From Amycolatopsis sp. A133 (GTDB lineage Bacteria > Actinomycetota > Actinomycetes > Mycobacteriales > Pseudonocardiaceae), in NCBI RefSeq assembly GCF_031082405.1, contig NZ_JAVHJU010000025.1:124001-188000 (forward strand): a DNA stretch of 64,000 nucleotides, in the 5' to 3' direction. Under the pieces are notes generated by a model that worked only from the letters and a program-made list of their open reading frames with translations, was not told where the DNA came from and made no database searches. The first letter of the stretch is position 1. Each line of letters starts with the position of its first letter. The translations under genes and the position numbers were made by a program. Positions 45,818-54,674 of this stretch are shown piece by piece.

Positions 45818-47992
45818 ATGCGCAAACTCATTTCCGGCGCCTTCGCCGGACTGCTGGTCACCGGCCTGATCCCGGCGACCGCGGTGGCCGAGGTGGCTTC
45901 GAAACAGGCTCCCGGCGCACCCGGGGCCCATCCGAGCTGGCTGCCCGCGAACAAGACCGGCTTCGGGACCGCGCACGACCGGTCCAGCAACGTCTGGTTC
46001 ACCCTTCAGGGTGGCCAAATGTCCGAGGTCTACTACCCGGACCTGTCCACGCCCAGCGTCCGGTCGATGAACTTCGTCGTCACGGACGGCCGCAGCTTCG
46101 CCGTCACCGACTACTCGGCGAAGTCGCAGCAGGTCCGGCGGACCGACGACGACAGCCTGACCTACGAGCAGACCATCACCGACGACCAGCACCGCTGGCG
46201 CCTCCGCAAGACCTACGTCACCGATCCGGCCGCCACGACCGTGCTGGTGGACGTCGACTTCCAGTCGCTCACCGGGCGGCCCTACCAGCTCTACGCGGTC
46301 GCCGACCCGGACCTGACCAACGACGGCTCCGACGACTCGGCCACGCGGCAAGGCGCCACCGCCAGTGCGCAGGACGCCTCGAACGCCGCCGCGCTCGCCG
46401 CGAAGCCCGCCTTCGCGAAGACCAGCGTCGGCTACGCGGGCGCGTCCGACGGCAACACGCAGCTGACCAAGACCTTCAAGCTGAACTCCTACGACACCGC
46501 GACCACGGGCAACGTCGTGCTGACCGGCCGGACGACCGCCGACGGTGTCCGCGACCGGCACGTCACCCTCGCCCTCGGCATGGGCGCGAAGGCCGCCGAC
46601 GCGCTCGGCAACGCGCAGGCGTCGCTGCGACGCGGCGTCCGCGACATCACGCGCGCCTACGACCGCGGCTGGCAGCAGTACCTGCGCGGGATCGCCAAGC
46701 CGCCGTCGTCGCTGAAGACCGGCGCCGAACGCGATCTCTACAAGGCGTCGATGCTGACGCTCGCCGCGAGCGAGGACAAGCACCACCCGGGCGCCTTCAT
46801 CGCGTCGCCGAGCATGCCGTGGCGGTTCGGGAACAACGACCCGGAGTGGTCGCCGTCCGGCACCTACCACCTGGTCTGGCCGCGTGACCTCTACCAGATC
46901 GCGACCGGACTGGCCGCCGGCGGCGACACGGCCGCCGCGAACCGCGCCGTGACGTACATGTTCGGCACGCAGCAGCAGGCCGACGGGCACATGCCGCAGA
47001 ACAGCCGCGTCGACGGCGTGCCCTACTGGACGTCGATCCAGCTCGACGAGACCGCGTTCCCGATCGTGCTGGCCCAGCAGCTCGGCCGCAACGACCTGTG
47101 GCCCGGCGTGCGCAAGGCGGCCGACTTCATCCTCGGCTACCAGGGGCCGGACGGGCAGCCGTCGCCGTACACCCAGCAGGAGCGCTGGGAGGAGCAGGAC
47201 GGCTGGTCCCCGTCGACGATCGCTTCGGTCATCGCCGGGCTGGTCTGCGCCGCCGACATCGCTTCGCACCACGGCGCCGCCGCCGACGCCGCCCGGTACC
47301 TCGCCGCGGCCGACAAGATGAAGGCCGACCTGCCGAAGCAGACGATCACCACGAACGGGCCGCTGTCGAAGGACCCGTACTTCGTCCGGCTCACGAAGGA
47401 CGCGAACGCGAACGCCGGGACGACGTACAACCTCGGCAACTCGAGCGTGACGATGGACCAGCGCGCGGTCACCGACGCGGGCTTCCTCGACCTGGTCCGG
47501 CTGGGTATCTACCGCGCCGACGACCCGGTGATCCGCAACAGCGTCCGGGTGACCGACTCCGACATCGCATTCACGACGCCGACCGGCCAGTTCTGGCACC
47601 GCTACACGAAGGACGGTTACGGCGAGCAGGCCGACGGGTCGCCGTGGGACTACACGTTCCCGGCGGAGAGCCGCACGACGTTCGGCCGGCTCTGGCCGCT
47701 GCTCGCCGGCGAACGCGGCGAGTACGAACTGGCGCTCGGCGATCCGTCGTCGGCCGCGCGGCGGCTGCGTGACCTCGGCCGGGTGAGCAGCTCGGCGGAG
47801 ACCATGCCGGAGCAGGTGTGGGACGAGAATCCGCCGTCCGGGCAGACCGGCTTCCCGGCCGGCACGCCGAACACGTCGGCGACCCCGCTGGCCTGGACGC
47901 ACGCCCAGTACGTCCGGCTCGCCTGGGACGTCAAGGCGGGCTCGGTGCTGGAGACGCCGCAGGTGGTCCGCTGCCACTTCCTCGGCTGCTGA
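45818..47992 (+). CDS. Secreted GH15 glucodextranase/glucoamylase-like enzyme
   Basis: 724 residues from ATG (MRKLISGAFAGLLVTGLIPATAVAE), a clear Sec signal peptide. The N-terminal beta domain (about 40-280: 'GFGTAHDRSSNVWFTLQGGQMSEVYYPDLSTPSVRSMNFVVTDG') is that of glucodextranases. The (alpha/alpha)6 catalytic barrel follows: 'HLVWPRDLYQIATGLAAGGD', general acid Glu near 458 in 'QERWEEQDGWSPSTIAS', and general base Glu near 664 in 'AETMPEQVWDEN'. It should release glucose from alpha-glucans outside the cell. Ends 'RCHFLGC', 15 bp before palindrome copy B. Confidence 0.92.
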   Translation: MRKLISGAFAGLLVTGLIPATAVAEVASKQAPGAPGAHPSWLPANKTGFGTAHDRSSNVWFTLQGGQMSEVYYPDLSTPSVRSMNFVVTDGRSFAVTDYSAKSQQVRRTDDDSLTYEQTITDDQHRWRLRKTYVTDPAATTVLVDVDFQSLTGRPYQLYAVADPDLTNDGSDDSATRQGATASAQDASNAAALAAKPAFAKTSVGYAGASDGNTQLTKTFKLNSYDTATTGNVVLTGRTTADGVRDRHVTLALGMGAKAADALGNAQASLRRGVRDITRAYDRGWQQYLRGIAKPPSSLKTGAERDLYKASMLTLAASEDKHHPGAFIASPSMPWRFGNNDPEWSPSGTYHLVWPRDLYQIATGLAAGGDTAAANRAVTYMFGTQQQADGHMPQNSRVDGVPYWTSIQLDETAFPIVLAQQLGRNDLWPGVRKAADFILGYQGPDGQPSPYTQQERWEEQDGWSPSTIASVIAGLVCAADIASHHGAAADAARYLAAADKMKADLPKQTITTNGPLSKDPYFVRLTKDANANAGTTYNLGNSSVTMDQRAVTDAGFLDLVRLGIYRADDPVIRNSVRVTDSDIAFTTPTGQFWHRYTKDGYGEQADGSPWDYTFPAESRTTFGRLWPLLAGERGEYELALGDPSSAARRLRDLGRVSSSAETMPEQVWDENPPSGQTGFPAGTPNTSATPLAWTHAQYVRLAWDVKAGSVLETPQVVRCHFLGC

Positions 47993-48007
47993 GGTCTGCC
48001 GCGGCTG

Positions 48008-48053
48008 GTCGTGAGTGGTAAAGCGGGTTAGAACCCGCTTTACCACTCACGAC
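48008..48053. repeat. 46-bp perfect palindrome, copy B
   Basis: 22-bp perfect arms and a 2-base centre; outer GTCGTGAGTGG identical to copy A, inner arm TAAAGCGGGTT, with the matching change in the other arm. Lies between the convergent GH15 and def genes. Confidence 0.9.
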
Positions 48054-48062
48054 CGCGGGCGG

Positions 48063-48641
48063 TCAGATGACGGCGCCATCGTCCTCGGGGGTGCGCGGTG
48101 GGAGCCACGAGTTGCCCGGGACGCCCCACTTGTTGTGCTTGAGCATCTTCTTCGCGGCGCGCGCGTGCCGGCCGACCAGGCGGTCCAGGTAGATGTACCC
48201 GTCCAGGTGGTCGGTCTCGTGCTGGAGGCAGCGCGCGAAGTAGCCGGTGCCTTCGACCTCGATCGGGCTGCCGTCGACGTCGAAGCCGGTCACCTTCGCC
48301 CACTTCGCGCGGCCCGTCGGGTACGACTCGCCGGGTGCCGAGAGGCAGCCCTCCCAGTCGTCGTCCGGGTCCGGCATGGTCTCCGGGATCTCCGACGTCT
48401 CGAGCTTCGGGTTGACCACGACGCCCTTGTGCCGCACGCCCTCGTCGTCCGGGCAGTCGTAGACGAACACCCGCAGATCGAGGCCGATCTGGTTGGCCGC
48501 GAGGCCGACGCCCTCGGCGGCGTACATCGTCTCGAACATGTCGTCCACGAGCGTGCGCAGCTTCTCGTCGTACTCGGTGATCTCCCGAGTCGGCTGGTGC
48601 AGCACGGGCTCGCCGGCGATAACGATGGGGTGGATGGTCAC
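48063..48641 (-). CDS. def: Peptide deformylase
   Basis: 192 residues. All three metal/active-site motifs are present: GVGLAANQ near 44, EGCLS near 97 (Cys99 ligand), and QHETDHLDG near 140 (His141, His145 ligands and catalytic Glu142). Removes the formyl group from nascent proteins. The start ATG (MTIHPIVIAGEPVLH) is unambiguous. No fmt gene next to it. Convergent with the GH15 gene. Confidence 0.97.
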   Translation of the reverse strand: MTIHPIVIAGEPVLHQPTREITEYDEKLRTLVDDMFETMYAAEGVGLAANQIGLDLRVFVYDCPDDEGVRHKGVVVNPKLETSEIPETMPDPDDDWEGCLSAPGESYPTGRAKWAKVTGFDVDGSPIEVEGTGYFARCLQHETDHLDGYIYLDRLVGRHARAAKKMLKHNKWGVPGNSWLPPRTPEDDGAVI

Positions 48642-48796
48642 GGCGAGCCAGTTTAGTCGGACCCCTCTGGTAGACCTGCATCAGACCGTGACGCGCCGAC
48701 GCCGATGCCCACGTCGGCGGTGGCTTCCGTGGTTGAATGGCGCCCGCGGAAGAGCTAGGTCTGATTCGCCATGACGCCCGATTGAGAGGGACCCGG

Positions 48797-49105
48797 ATGG
48801 ACGCCGCGGAGTCGATGGCTGAGCCGCAGCCGTCGCCGCCGAAGCCCGTGCCCGGCCTGACCGAACGCGAGGTCGAGATCCTCGCCTTCGAGCGCCAGTG
48901 GTGGCGACACGCCGGGGCGAAGGAGAACGCCATCCGCGAACGCTTCGACTTGTCTGCGACGCGCTACTACCAGCTGCTCAACAAGCTGCTGGAGAAGCCG
49001 GAGGCGACCGAAGCCGATCCGATGCTGGTGAAGCGGCTGCGCAAGACCCGCGCCGCGCGCCAGCGCAAGCGAGGCGCCCGGCGACTGGGGATCGAGCTGA
49101 AATGA
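48797..49105 (+). CDS. DUF3263-domain protein
   Basis: 102 residues from ATG (MDAAESMAEPQPSPPK) preceded by GAGAGGGA. 'GLTEREVEILAFERQWWRHAGAKENAIRERFDLSATRYYQLLNKLLEKPEA' is the conserved DUF3263 core, an HTH-like fold restricted to actinobacteria; the tail is highly basic ('RLRKTRAARQRKRGARR'), suggesting nucleic-acid binding. Its stop overlaps the start of the LytR_C gene (ATGA), the usual genomic pairing. Function unknown. Confidence 0.92.
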   Translation: MDAAESMAEPQPSPPKPVPGLTEREVEILAFERQWWRHAGAKENAIRERFDLSATRYYQLLNKLLEKPEATEADPMLVKRLRKTRAARQRKRGARRLGIELK

Positions 49106-49764
49106 GTGTGTTTTCGGGAATGTCCCGGCCGATGAAGGCCGCGGGTGTCGCGTTGATCGGCGTGGCCATCATCGCCGCGGTCATCGGCGGGATCACCGCG
49201 CTGAGCGGGGGCAACGGGGCGAACGAAGCCGGGCCGAGCGGCACGACGACGCAGCCGGGCACGTCCGGCGGGACGTCGGCGCCGCCTTCGACCTCTTCGT
49301 CGGCGTCGGCGTCGCCGTCGACTTCGGCCTCGGGGAGCCCGTCGTCACCCGTACCGCCGTCGCCGAGCTCGCCGGGGGCCGGCCAGCCGACGTCGGCCGG
49401 CCCCGGTCAGCCGGGGCAGCCAGGTCAGCCGGGCCAGCCGGGTGGTGACCAGCAGGCGTCCAACAAGTGGGTGACCGTCCGGGTGTTCAACAACTCGACG
49501 ATCAAGGGTTTGGCGGACCGGGCGGCGGAAGACTTCCGCGGTGCCGGGTGGAACGTCAACGAGGTCAGCAACTACTCCCAGGGCGTCATCCCGACGACGA
49601 CGGCGTACTACCGCCCGGGCACCGACGAGGAAGCCGCGGCCAAGCAGCTCGCGCAGGAGTTCGGCATCAAGGCCGAACCCCGCTTCGAAGGCATCCAGAG
49701 CGCGAGCCCCGGCGTGATCGTCATCGTGACGAAGGAGTACCAGGGCGCCCACAAGGGCAGCTGA
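49102..49764 (+). CDS. LytR_C-domain membrane protein
   Basis: 220 residues. A single membrane helix ('AAGVALIGVAIIAAVIGGITALSG') near residue 13, a Ser/Thr/Pro and GQPGQP-rich wall-spanning linker, then a LytR C-terminal domain: 'WVTVRVFNNSTIKGLADRAAEDFRGAGWNVNEVSNYSQGVIPTTTAYYRPGTDEEAAAKQLAQEFG'. The catalytic LytR-CpsA-Psr domain is absent. Probably an envelope-associated partner of wall ligases. Co-translated with the DUF3263 gene; followed by a strong terminator. Confidence 0.9.
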   Translation: MSVFSGMSRPMKAAGVALIGVAIIAAVIGGITALSGGNGANEAGPSGTTTQPGTSGGTSAPPSTSSSASASPSTSASGSPSSPVPPSPSSPGAGQPTSAGPGQPGQPGQPGQPGGDQQASNKWVTVRVFNNSTIKGLADRAAEDFRGAGWNVNEVSNYSQGVIPTTTAYYRPGTDEEAAAKQLAQEFGIKAEPRFEGIQSASPGVIVIVTKEYQGAHKGS

Positions 49765-49775
49765 GTTTTCTTCGA

Positions 49776-49808
49776 AGAGGCGGCCGTCACCCGACGGCCG
49801 CCTCTTTT
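49776..49808 (+). terminator. Rho-independent terminator
   Basis: 13-bp stem (AGAGGCGGCCGTC and its complement) with a 4-base loop and TTTT. Between the LytR_C gene and the convergent AAA ATPase gene; can serve both. Confidence 0.9.
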
Positions 49809-52072
49809 CATTCGCCGGACTGGGTCTTCGCGTACGCCTCGAGCGCGGCCAGCTGGCCCGGGTCGAGGCTCGGCCGGACCGTCTTGCGGGCCGCGTCCAG
49901 GTGCGCGGCCGTGACTTCACGGGCCTCGAGCGACTCGCGCATCGCCGTCAGCGCCGCTTCGCGGATCAGCGCCGCGCAGTCGGCCGCCGAGTAACCGTCC
50001 AGAGTGGACGCCACCGCGGTGAGGTCGACGTCGTCGGCCAGCGGGGTGTTCTTCGAGCTGGCCGTGAGGATCGCCGCGCGGGCCTCGGCGTCCGGCGGCG
50101 GCACGTAGACGCGGCGCTCGAGCCGTCCGGGCCGCAGCAGCGCCGGGTCGACCAGCTCCGGCCGGTTCGTCGCGCCCAGGACGACGACTTCGCGCATCGG
50201 CTCGACGCCGTCGAGCTCGGTGAGCAGCGCCGCGACCACGCGGTCGGCGACCCCCGAGTCGGACGACTGGCCGCGGCGCGGGGCCAGCGCGTCGATCTCG
50301 TCCAGGAAGATCAGCGCGGGCGCGGCCTCCGCGGCCCGGCGGAACAGCTCGCGCACGGCGCGTTCGGACTCGCCGACCCACTTGTCCATCAGCTCGGCGC
50401 CCTTGACCGCGAAGACGTTCAGCGCGCCGGTGCCGGCCAGCGCCCGCACGAGGAACGTCTTTCCGCCGCCGGGCGGCCCGTACAGCAGCACCCCGCGCGG
50501 CGGTTCGACGCCGAGCCGGGCGAACGAGTCCGGGTACCGCAGCGGCCACAGCACGGCCTCGGTGAGGGACTGCTTGACGTCGACCATGTTGCCGACGTCG
50601 TCGAGGGTCAGCCCGCCGGTGGCCAGGTTGTCCGAAGTGGACATCGAAACCGGCCGGACGGTCGCCAGCGCGTCCAGCAGGTCCTGCTGCGAGATGCGCG
50701 GCTCGTCGGCGTCGCGCTGGCGCAGCGCCGCCCGCAGTGCGGCGTCCCGGCGCAGCGCGATCAGGTCCGCCGCGACGAAGCCCGGCGTCCGCTCGGCGAG
50801 GACGCCGCAGTCGATGCCCGTGTCGAGCGGGACGTCGCGGAGCAGGACGTTCAGCAGCTCACGGCGGGTTTTTGCGTCCGGGAGGGCGAGGCCGAGCTCG
50901 CGGTCCAGCAGGTCGGCGGCGCGCAGGCGCGGGTCGGCCGACTCGGCACGGGCCGTCGTCGCGACGACGGCGAAGCGCTCGCGCCGCAGCGCCGTCCGCA
51001 GCTCCTCCAGCACGACGGTGGCCACCGGCGGCGGAGTCGTCGCGGGCAGCAGCGCGTCGACGTCGGTGAGCAGGAGGACCGAGGGGCCTTCGGCGCCTTG
51101 GATGGCCTCGCGCAGGCGGGCCACGGCGACGTTGGGGTCCAGCACCGCGAGGTTCGGCGCGGCCAGCGGGATGATCTTGATGTCGGCGTCGTGGGCCACC
51201 GAGCGCACCAGCGTCGCCTTGCCGACGCCTTCGGGGCCGGACAGCAGGACGCCCAGGTGGGCGGGCGCGCCCAGTCGGGCGAGCAGCTCGGGGCGGTGGA
51301 AGGCCAGGTCGAACCACTCGCCGAGCTTGCGGGCAGCGGCTTCGCCGCCGATCAGGTCGGCCAGCGGCACGGCCGGTTCCTCTTCGACGGCGACCTCGTC
51401 TTCGACGACCTCGGCGTCGATCCACTCCTCGGCCGCGGTGACGGCGGAGGTGCGGACCAGCGCGGTCGCCGTCCGGGGTGCGGCCGGTTCGGCGGTGCCC
51501 GGCCGGGCGCCGTCACGCCAGGTGACCACTGTGGACGGTCCGACGGCCACGGTGCCCGCCGGCTCGGTCGCGGTGACGGTGAGCAGCTCGTTCGTCCAGG
51601 TCGCGCCGATCGCGCGTGACAGCTGGCCGCGCAGGCCGGCCGGGTCGGACCCCGGCGACGGTGCGAGGTCCTGCGGCAGCAGCGAAACGGCGTCGCCGAC
51701 GGTGAGGACCTTGCCGATCAGGGCGAGCCGCAGCATGTGCGGGCTCAGCGAGACGCTGGCCAGCCGCGACCCGGCGACGGTGACGGTCTTCGCCGCCGCG
51801 ACCTCGGCCGGCGCGACGACGATCTCCGAGCCCTCGGTGACGCCCAGGTTCGACATCGTGACGTCGTCGGCGAGCACCACCCCGGGCACCCCGGTCTCGT
51901 CCGCGGGCGCGGCGAGCGCGGCACTGACCCGCGCCCCGGTGAGGTGGACGGCATCCCAGGCCCGCAGGCCCAGGGCATCGAGGACTTCCGGATGCAGCCG
52001 GACGACGCCGCGGCGAGTGTCCAGCGCGGACGGCGTGTGCCGGACGGTCAGCGTGATCTGCGGGTGGCTCAC
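49808..52072 (-). CDS. Cdc48/p97-like double-AAA ATPase with degenerate D1
   Basis: About 754 residues from GTG (VSHPQITLTVRHTPSALD); AGGGTGA lies six bases before it. Residues ~1-190 form an N-domain of the Cdc48 double-psi-barrel type, with 'RRGVVRLHPEVLDALGLRAWDAVHLTGAR'. D1 (about 240-475) has a changed Walker A (GPEGVGKA, lacking the Ser/Thr) and Walker B (LLTDVD, lacking the catalytic Glu), so it probably cannot hydrolyse ATP. D2 (490-740) is canonical: GPPGGGKT near 532, 'LIFLDEIDALAP' near 587, 'GATNRPELVDPALLRPGRLERRVYVP'. A longer frame reaches 52210 but is coded by the tandem array. Located after psd-pssA, as in other actinomycetes. Confidence 0.92.
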   Translation of the reverse strand: MSHPQITLTVRHTPSALDTRRGVVRLHPEVLDALGLRAWDAVHLTGARVSAALAAPADETGVPGVVLADDVTMSNLGVTEGSEIVVAPAEVAAAKTVTVAGSRLASVSLSPHMLRLALIGKVLTVGDAVSLLPQDLAPSPGSDPAGLRGQLSRAIGATWTNELLTVTATEPAGTVAVGPSTVVTWRDGARPGTAEPAAPRTATALVRTSAVTAAEEWIDAEVVEDEVAVEEEPAVPLADLIGGEAAARKLGEWFDLAFHRPELLARLGAPAHLGVLLSGPEGVGKATLVRSVAHDADIKIIPLAAPNLAVLDPNVAVARLREAIQGAEGPSVLLLTDVDALLPATTPPPVATVVLEELRTALRRERFAVVATTARAESADPRLRAADLLDRELGLALPDAKTRRELLNVLLRDVPLDTGIDCGVLAERTPGFVAADLIALRRDAALRAALRQRDADEPRISQQDLLDALATVRPVSMSTSDNLATGGLTLDDVGNMVDVKQSLTEAVLWPLRYPDSFARLGVEPPRGVLLYGPPGGGKTFLVRALAGTGALNVFAVKGAELMDKWVGESERAVRELFRRAAEAAPALIFLDEIDALAPRRGQSSDSGVADRVVAALLTELDGVEPMREVVVLGATNRPELVDPALLRPGRLERRVYVPPPDAEARAAILTASSKNTPLADDVDLTAVASTLDGYSAADCAALIREAALTAMRESLEAREVTAAHLDAARKTVRPSLDPGQLAALEAYAKTQSGE

Positions 52073-52130
52073 GCCGTTCACCCTAGCGAGCCGGCGCTCC
52101 CGCAGGGGGGTGACGCCGGTCGATCGGCCT

Positions 52131-52475
52131 GATGCCTCCCCGATCACGCATGATGCCCCGCCAATCACGCGTGATGCCCGTCGGATCACGGGTGATGCCT
52201 CTCCGAGCACGGGTGATCGCCGTACCGGACCGGCGAACTCGCGTACCCAGCCGGTTGACTCGCGTACCTGGAGGGTTGGCCCGCGTGATCAGGACCCGAT
52301 CTGGCGTGATCGGGCCCGGGTCTCGCGTGATTGGAGACGTAACTCGCGTGACTGGAGGGGCATCTCGCGTGACTGGGCGGGCATCTTGCGTGACTGGAGG
52401 GGCATCTTGCGTGACTGGAGGGGCATCTCGCGTGACTGGGCGGGCATCTCGCGTGATTGGAGGGGCATCACGGCG
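52131..52475. repeat. Tandem array of sixteen units, fifteen of 21 bp (iteron-like)
   Basis: Sixteen consecutive units start at 52131, 52152, 52173, 52194, 52215 (the one 30-bp unit), 52245, 52266, 52287, 52308, 52329, 52350, 52371, 52392, 52413, 52434 and 52455. Most begin GA(C/T)TGG or GATGCC and end in (T/C)CGCGT or CACG(C/G)GT. The right-hand six units (52350 on) are nearly identical; the left-hand ones drift. The unit junction in the early units forms ATCACGCGTGAT, a perfect 12-bp palindrome. There are no spacers. The array fills the space between pssA and the AAA ATPase gene. Confidence 0.95.
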
Positions 52476-52478
52476 GGG

Positions 52479-53426
52479 TTACTTGCGGCGGAGGCCTATC
52501 TGGCGCCAGGAGCGGCGGCGGGGGCCTTGGCCGTTTTCGCTGGCGCGGGGGGTGCGGGCCGTCTCCCGGGGGAGGCGGACCGCGCGCATCGCCGCGCCGG
52601 CCACGCGGCGGCGCAGCGGGCGGCGCAGGCCCAGCCGGCGGGAGGAGCGGGCCCGGCGGATCGCGCGGCGCTCGCTCGGCGGGACCGTCCAGGCCTCGGG
52701 GTGCGCCGCCAGCCAGCGGTGCCGGTAGATCGAGTACGGGATGTGCGCCAGGTACAGGACCATTGCCGCGAGCAGCGCGACCAGCGGGAACTGGATGATG
52801 GCCGCGGCCAGCAGGGCGACGCCGAGCAGCAGCGGCGCGATCGCCTTCGGCGGCGCCTTGACCGTCTTCAGCGACAGCGTCGGGATGCGGCTGATCAGCA
52901 GGGCCGCGATGGCGACCGTCCACGCCCACACGACGTACTGCGACGACCACCAGCCCTCGCCCCACTGGAGGAAGGCCACCAGCGGCAGCATGCCCAGCAA
53001 CCCGCCCGCGGGCGCCGGGACGCCGACGAAGAACTCGCTCGCGTACGGCGGCTGTTCGGTGTCGTCGAGCAGCGTGTTGAACCGGGCCAGCCGCAGGATC
53101 ATGCAGACGGCGAAGATCAGCGACGCCACCCAGCCGATCCGGTCCGCGCCGGTCTGCCACACGTAGATCACCAGCGCCGGCGCGACGCCGAAGGAGATGC
53201 CGTCGGACAGCGAGTCCAGCTCCGCGCCCATCTTGGACGTCGCGTCGAGGAGCCGGGCGATCCGGCCGTCGAGGCTGTCGAGCACCGCCGCGATGCCGAT
53301 CGAGGCGATCGCCATCGCGTAGTTCTTGGTCAGCGCGAACTGCACGGCCGACAGGCCCGCGCACAGCGCCAGCACGGTGATGGCGTTCGGCAGCAGCCGG
53401 ACACCCGGGGTGGTCACGCGGACCAT
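52479..53426 (-). CDS. pssA: CDP-diacylglycerol-serine O-phosphatidyltransferase
   Basis: 315 residues, about eight membrane helices. The CDP-alcohol phosphotransferase signature is complete: 'DSLDGRIARLLDATSKMGAELDSLSD' (read as DG-x2-AR-x8-G-x3-D-x3-D). Start 'RLLPNAITVLALCAGLSA' is the typical entry. Joins CDP-diacylglycerol and serine to give phosphatidylserine, the substrate of Psd encoded just upstream. The tail of about 70 residues is strongly Arg-rich and longer than usual. Its stop is 4 bp from the tandem array. Confidence 0.95.
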   Translation of the reverse strand: MVRVTTPGVRLLPNAITVLALCAGLSAVQFALTKNYAMAIASIGIAAVLDSLDGRIARLLDATSKMGAELDSLSDGISFGVAPALVIYVWQTGADRIGWVASLIFAVCMILRLARFNTLLDDTEQPPYASEFFVGVPAPAGGLLGMLPLVAFLQWGEGWWSSQYVVWAWTVAIAALLISRIPTLSLKTVKAPPKAIAPLLLGVALLAAAIIQFPLVALLAAMVLYLAHIPYSIYRHRWLAAHPEAWTVPPSERRAIRRARSSRRLGLRRPLRRRVAGAAMRAVRLPRETARTPRASENGQGPRRRSWRQIGLRRK

Positions 53427-53429
53427 CGA

Positions 53430-54155
53430 TCAGCCCTTCGAAGGCGCGGCAGGGAGCTCGGCGATGACCGTCTCGCCGCCGACCGTGCGCTGGCCCTTGC
53501 CGACCAGCACCGTCGAACCCGGCGGGAGGTAGAGGTCGACCCGCGAGCCGAAACGGATGATGCCGTAGGTCGCGCCGGCACCGACCTTGTCACCCTCGCG
53601 GATCTCGCAGAGGATGCGGCGCGCGACCAGACCGGCGATCTGCACGACGACGAGCTCGTGGCCGTCTTCGGTGCGCATCAGCACGGAGTTGCGTTCGTTG
53701 TCGTCGCTCGCCTTGTCCAGGTCCGCGGAGAGGAACTTGCCCGGCCGGTAGGCGACCCGCTCGATCACGCCGTTCGACGGCACGCGCTGGACGTGCACGT
53801 CGAACACCGAGAGGAACACCGAAACGCGCATCCGCGGCTCGGCGGGGAGGCCGAGCTCGGCGGGCGGGACGGCTTCCTCGATCAGCGACACGATGCCGTC
53901 GGCCGAGGCGAGCGCGACGCCGTCACGCGGCGGCGGGACCCGCTTCGGCTCGCGGAAGAACGCGGCCGTCGCGACGGTCGCCAGCGCACCGACGAGCCCG
54001 AGCCGCTTGGAGAACCGGCGGGCGAGCAGCGTCGCGGCGACGCCGCCCGCCACGAACGGGCGGCCGGCGGGGTGCATCGGCGGCAGCGTCTCGCGGGCGA
54101 GCTGGACGGCGTGCGCGACTGGGTTGCCGGCGGGCTCCGGCCGGGTGCCGCTCAT
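53430..54155 (-). CDS. psd: Phosphatidylserine decarboxylase proenzyme
   Basis: 241 residues from ATG (MSGTRPEPAGNPVAHAVQLARE). 'ADGIVSLIEEA', 'MRVSVFLSVFDVHVQRVPSNG', 'AYRPGKFLSADLDKASDDNERN' and the self-cleavage site 'GIIRFGSRVDLYLP' (Gly-Ser, where Ser becomes the pyruvoyl group) identify a short, type-II Psd. Makes phosphatidylethanolamine at the membrane. Ends 3 bp before the pssA start, so the pair forms an operon. Confidence 0.95.
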   Translation of the reverse strand: MSGTRPEPAGNPVAHAVQLARETLPPMHPAGRPFVAGGVAATLLARRFSKRLGLVGALATVATAAFFREPKRVPPPRDGVALASADGIVSLIEEAVPPAELGLPAEPRMRVSVFLSVFDVHVQRVPSNGVIERVAYRPGKFLSADLDKASDDNERNSVLMRTEDGHELVVVQIAGLVARRILCEIREGDKVGAGATYGIIRFGSRVDLYLPPGSTVLVGKGQRTVGGETVIAELPAAPSKG

Positions 54156-54402
54156 GGTCGGGTCCCCTGGTTTCGTGTCGGAAGAACGGTCGGCGCCGGG
54201 AATCCGGCGGCCCCGTACGGGCGCCCCCACGCTACCGCTGCCCCAGGTGAACGTGTCCGCGCGCCCCTGCCGGCTCCTCCGCGAGGGGGTCACCGCGGCG
54301 GGTGGGAATGATCGCCGAGTCGTAACGCATGGTCGATTTCGCCGATAACTCTAAGTAGTTGCCGCCGTTCGGGACGCTGCCCCGCCTGACCTGTGAGGAC
54401 CG

Positions 54403-54633
54403 ATGAACGACCTGCGCGATCCCGCCGAAGCCCGGCTTCGCGAGCTCCTGGGCGCGTGGCGTCGGGAGATCGACGAGGTGCCCGTGCCGTCGCTCGTCGA
54501 CCCGCTGCGCGCGGTCGACGTCGTCATCGAGGCGAAGAAGGCCGGGGAGGCGAAGAAAGGAGGCCGGGTGCATCCGCCCCCCGACGGCGCACGCACCCGG
54601 CCACCGGGAGATGCGCGTGAGGGAGCAGTTTAG
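54403..54633 (+). CDS. Small hypothetical protein
   Basis: 76 residues from ATG (MNDLRDPAEARLRELLGAWRREIDEVPVPSLVDPLRAV) with GAGGA at good spacing. The first 45 residues have strong coding character and form an amphipathic helix; the tail is Lys/Gly/Pro-rich. No family recognised. It may be a short partner protein; no operon partner. Confidence 0.55.
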   Translation: MNDLRDPAEARLRELLGAWRREIDEVPVPSLVDPLRAVDVVIEAKKAGEAKKGGRVHPPPDGARTRPPGDAREGAV

Positions 54634-54674
54634 CGGCGGCTTGCCCGTTGATCAGGTTCGCCGGGCAAAAGTTA

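Noticed and set aside
52289..52471. Minus-strand frame within the tandem array coding a heptad repeat (MPLQSRE-like)
   Set aside because: A 21-bp period is seven codons, so an array without a stop stays open in several frames on both strands. There is no ribosome site after pssA; treated as a by-product of the repeat.
52131..52475. Array as a CRISPR
   Set aside because: No unique spacers between repeats, units contiguous at 21 bp, and no cas genes in the window.
50220..54311. A very long plus-strand open frame (over 1300 codons) spanning the AAA ATPase, repeat array, pssA and psd
   Set aside because: It is antisense to three well-identified genes; in such GC-rich DNA the complementary frame stays open. 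Its composition is Arg/Ser/Ala-rich with no domain.
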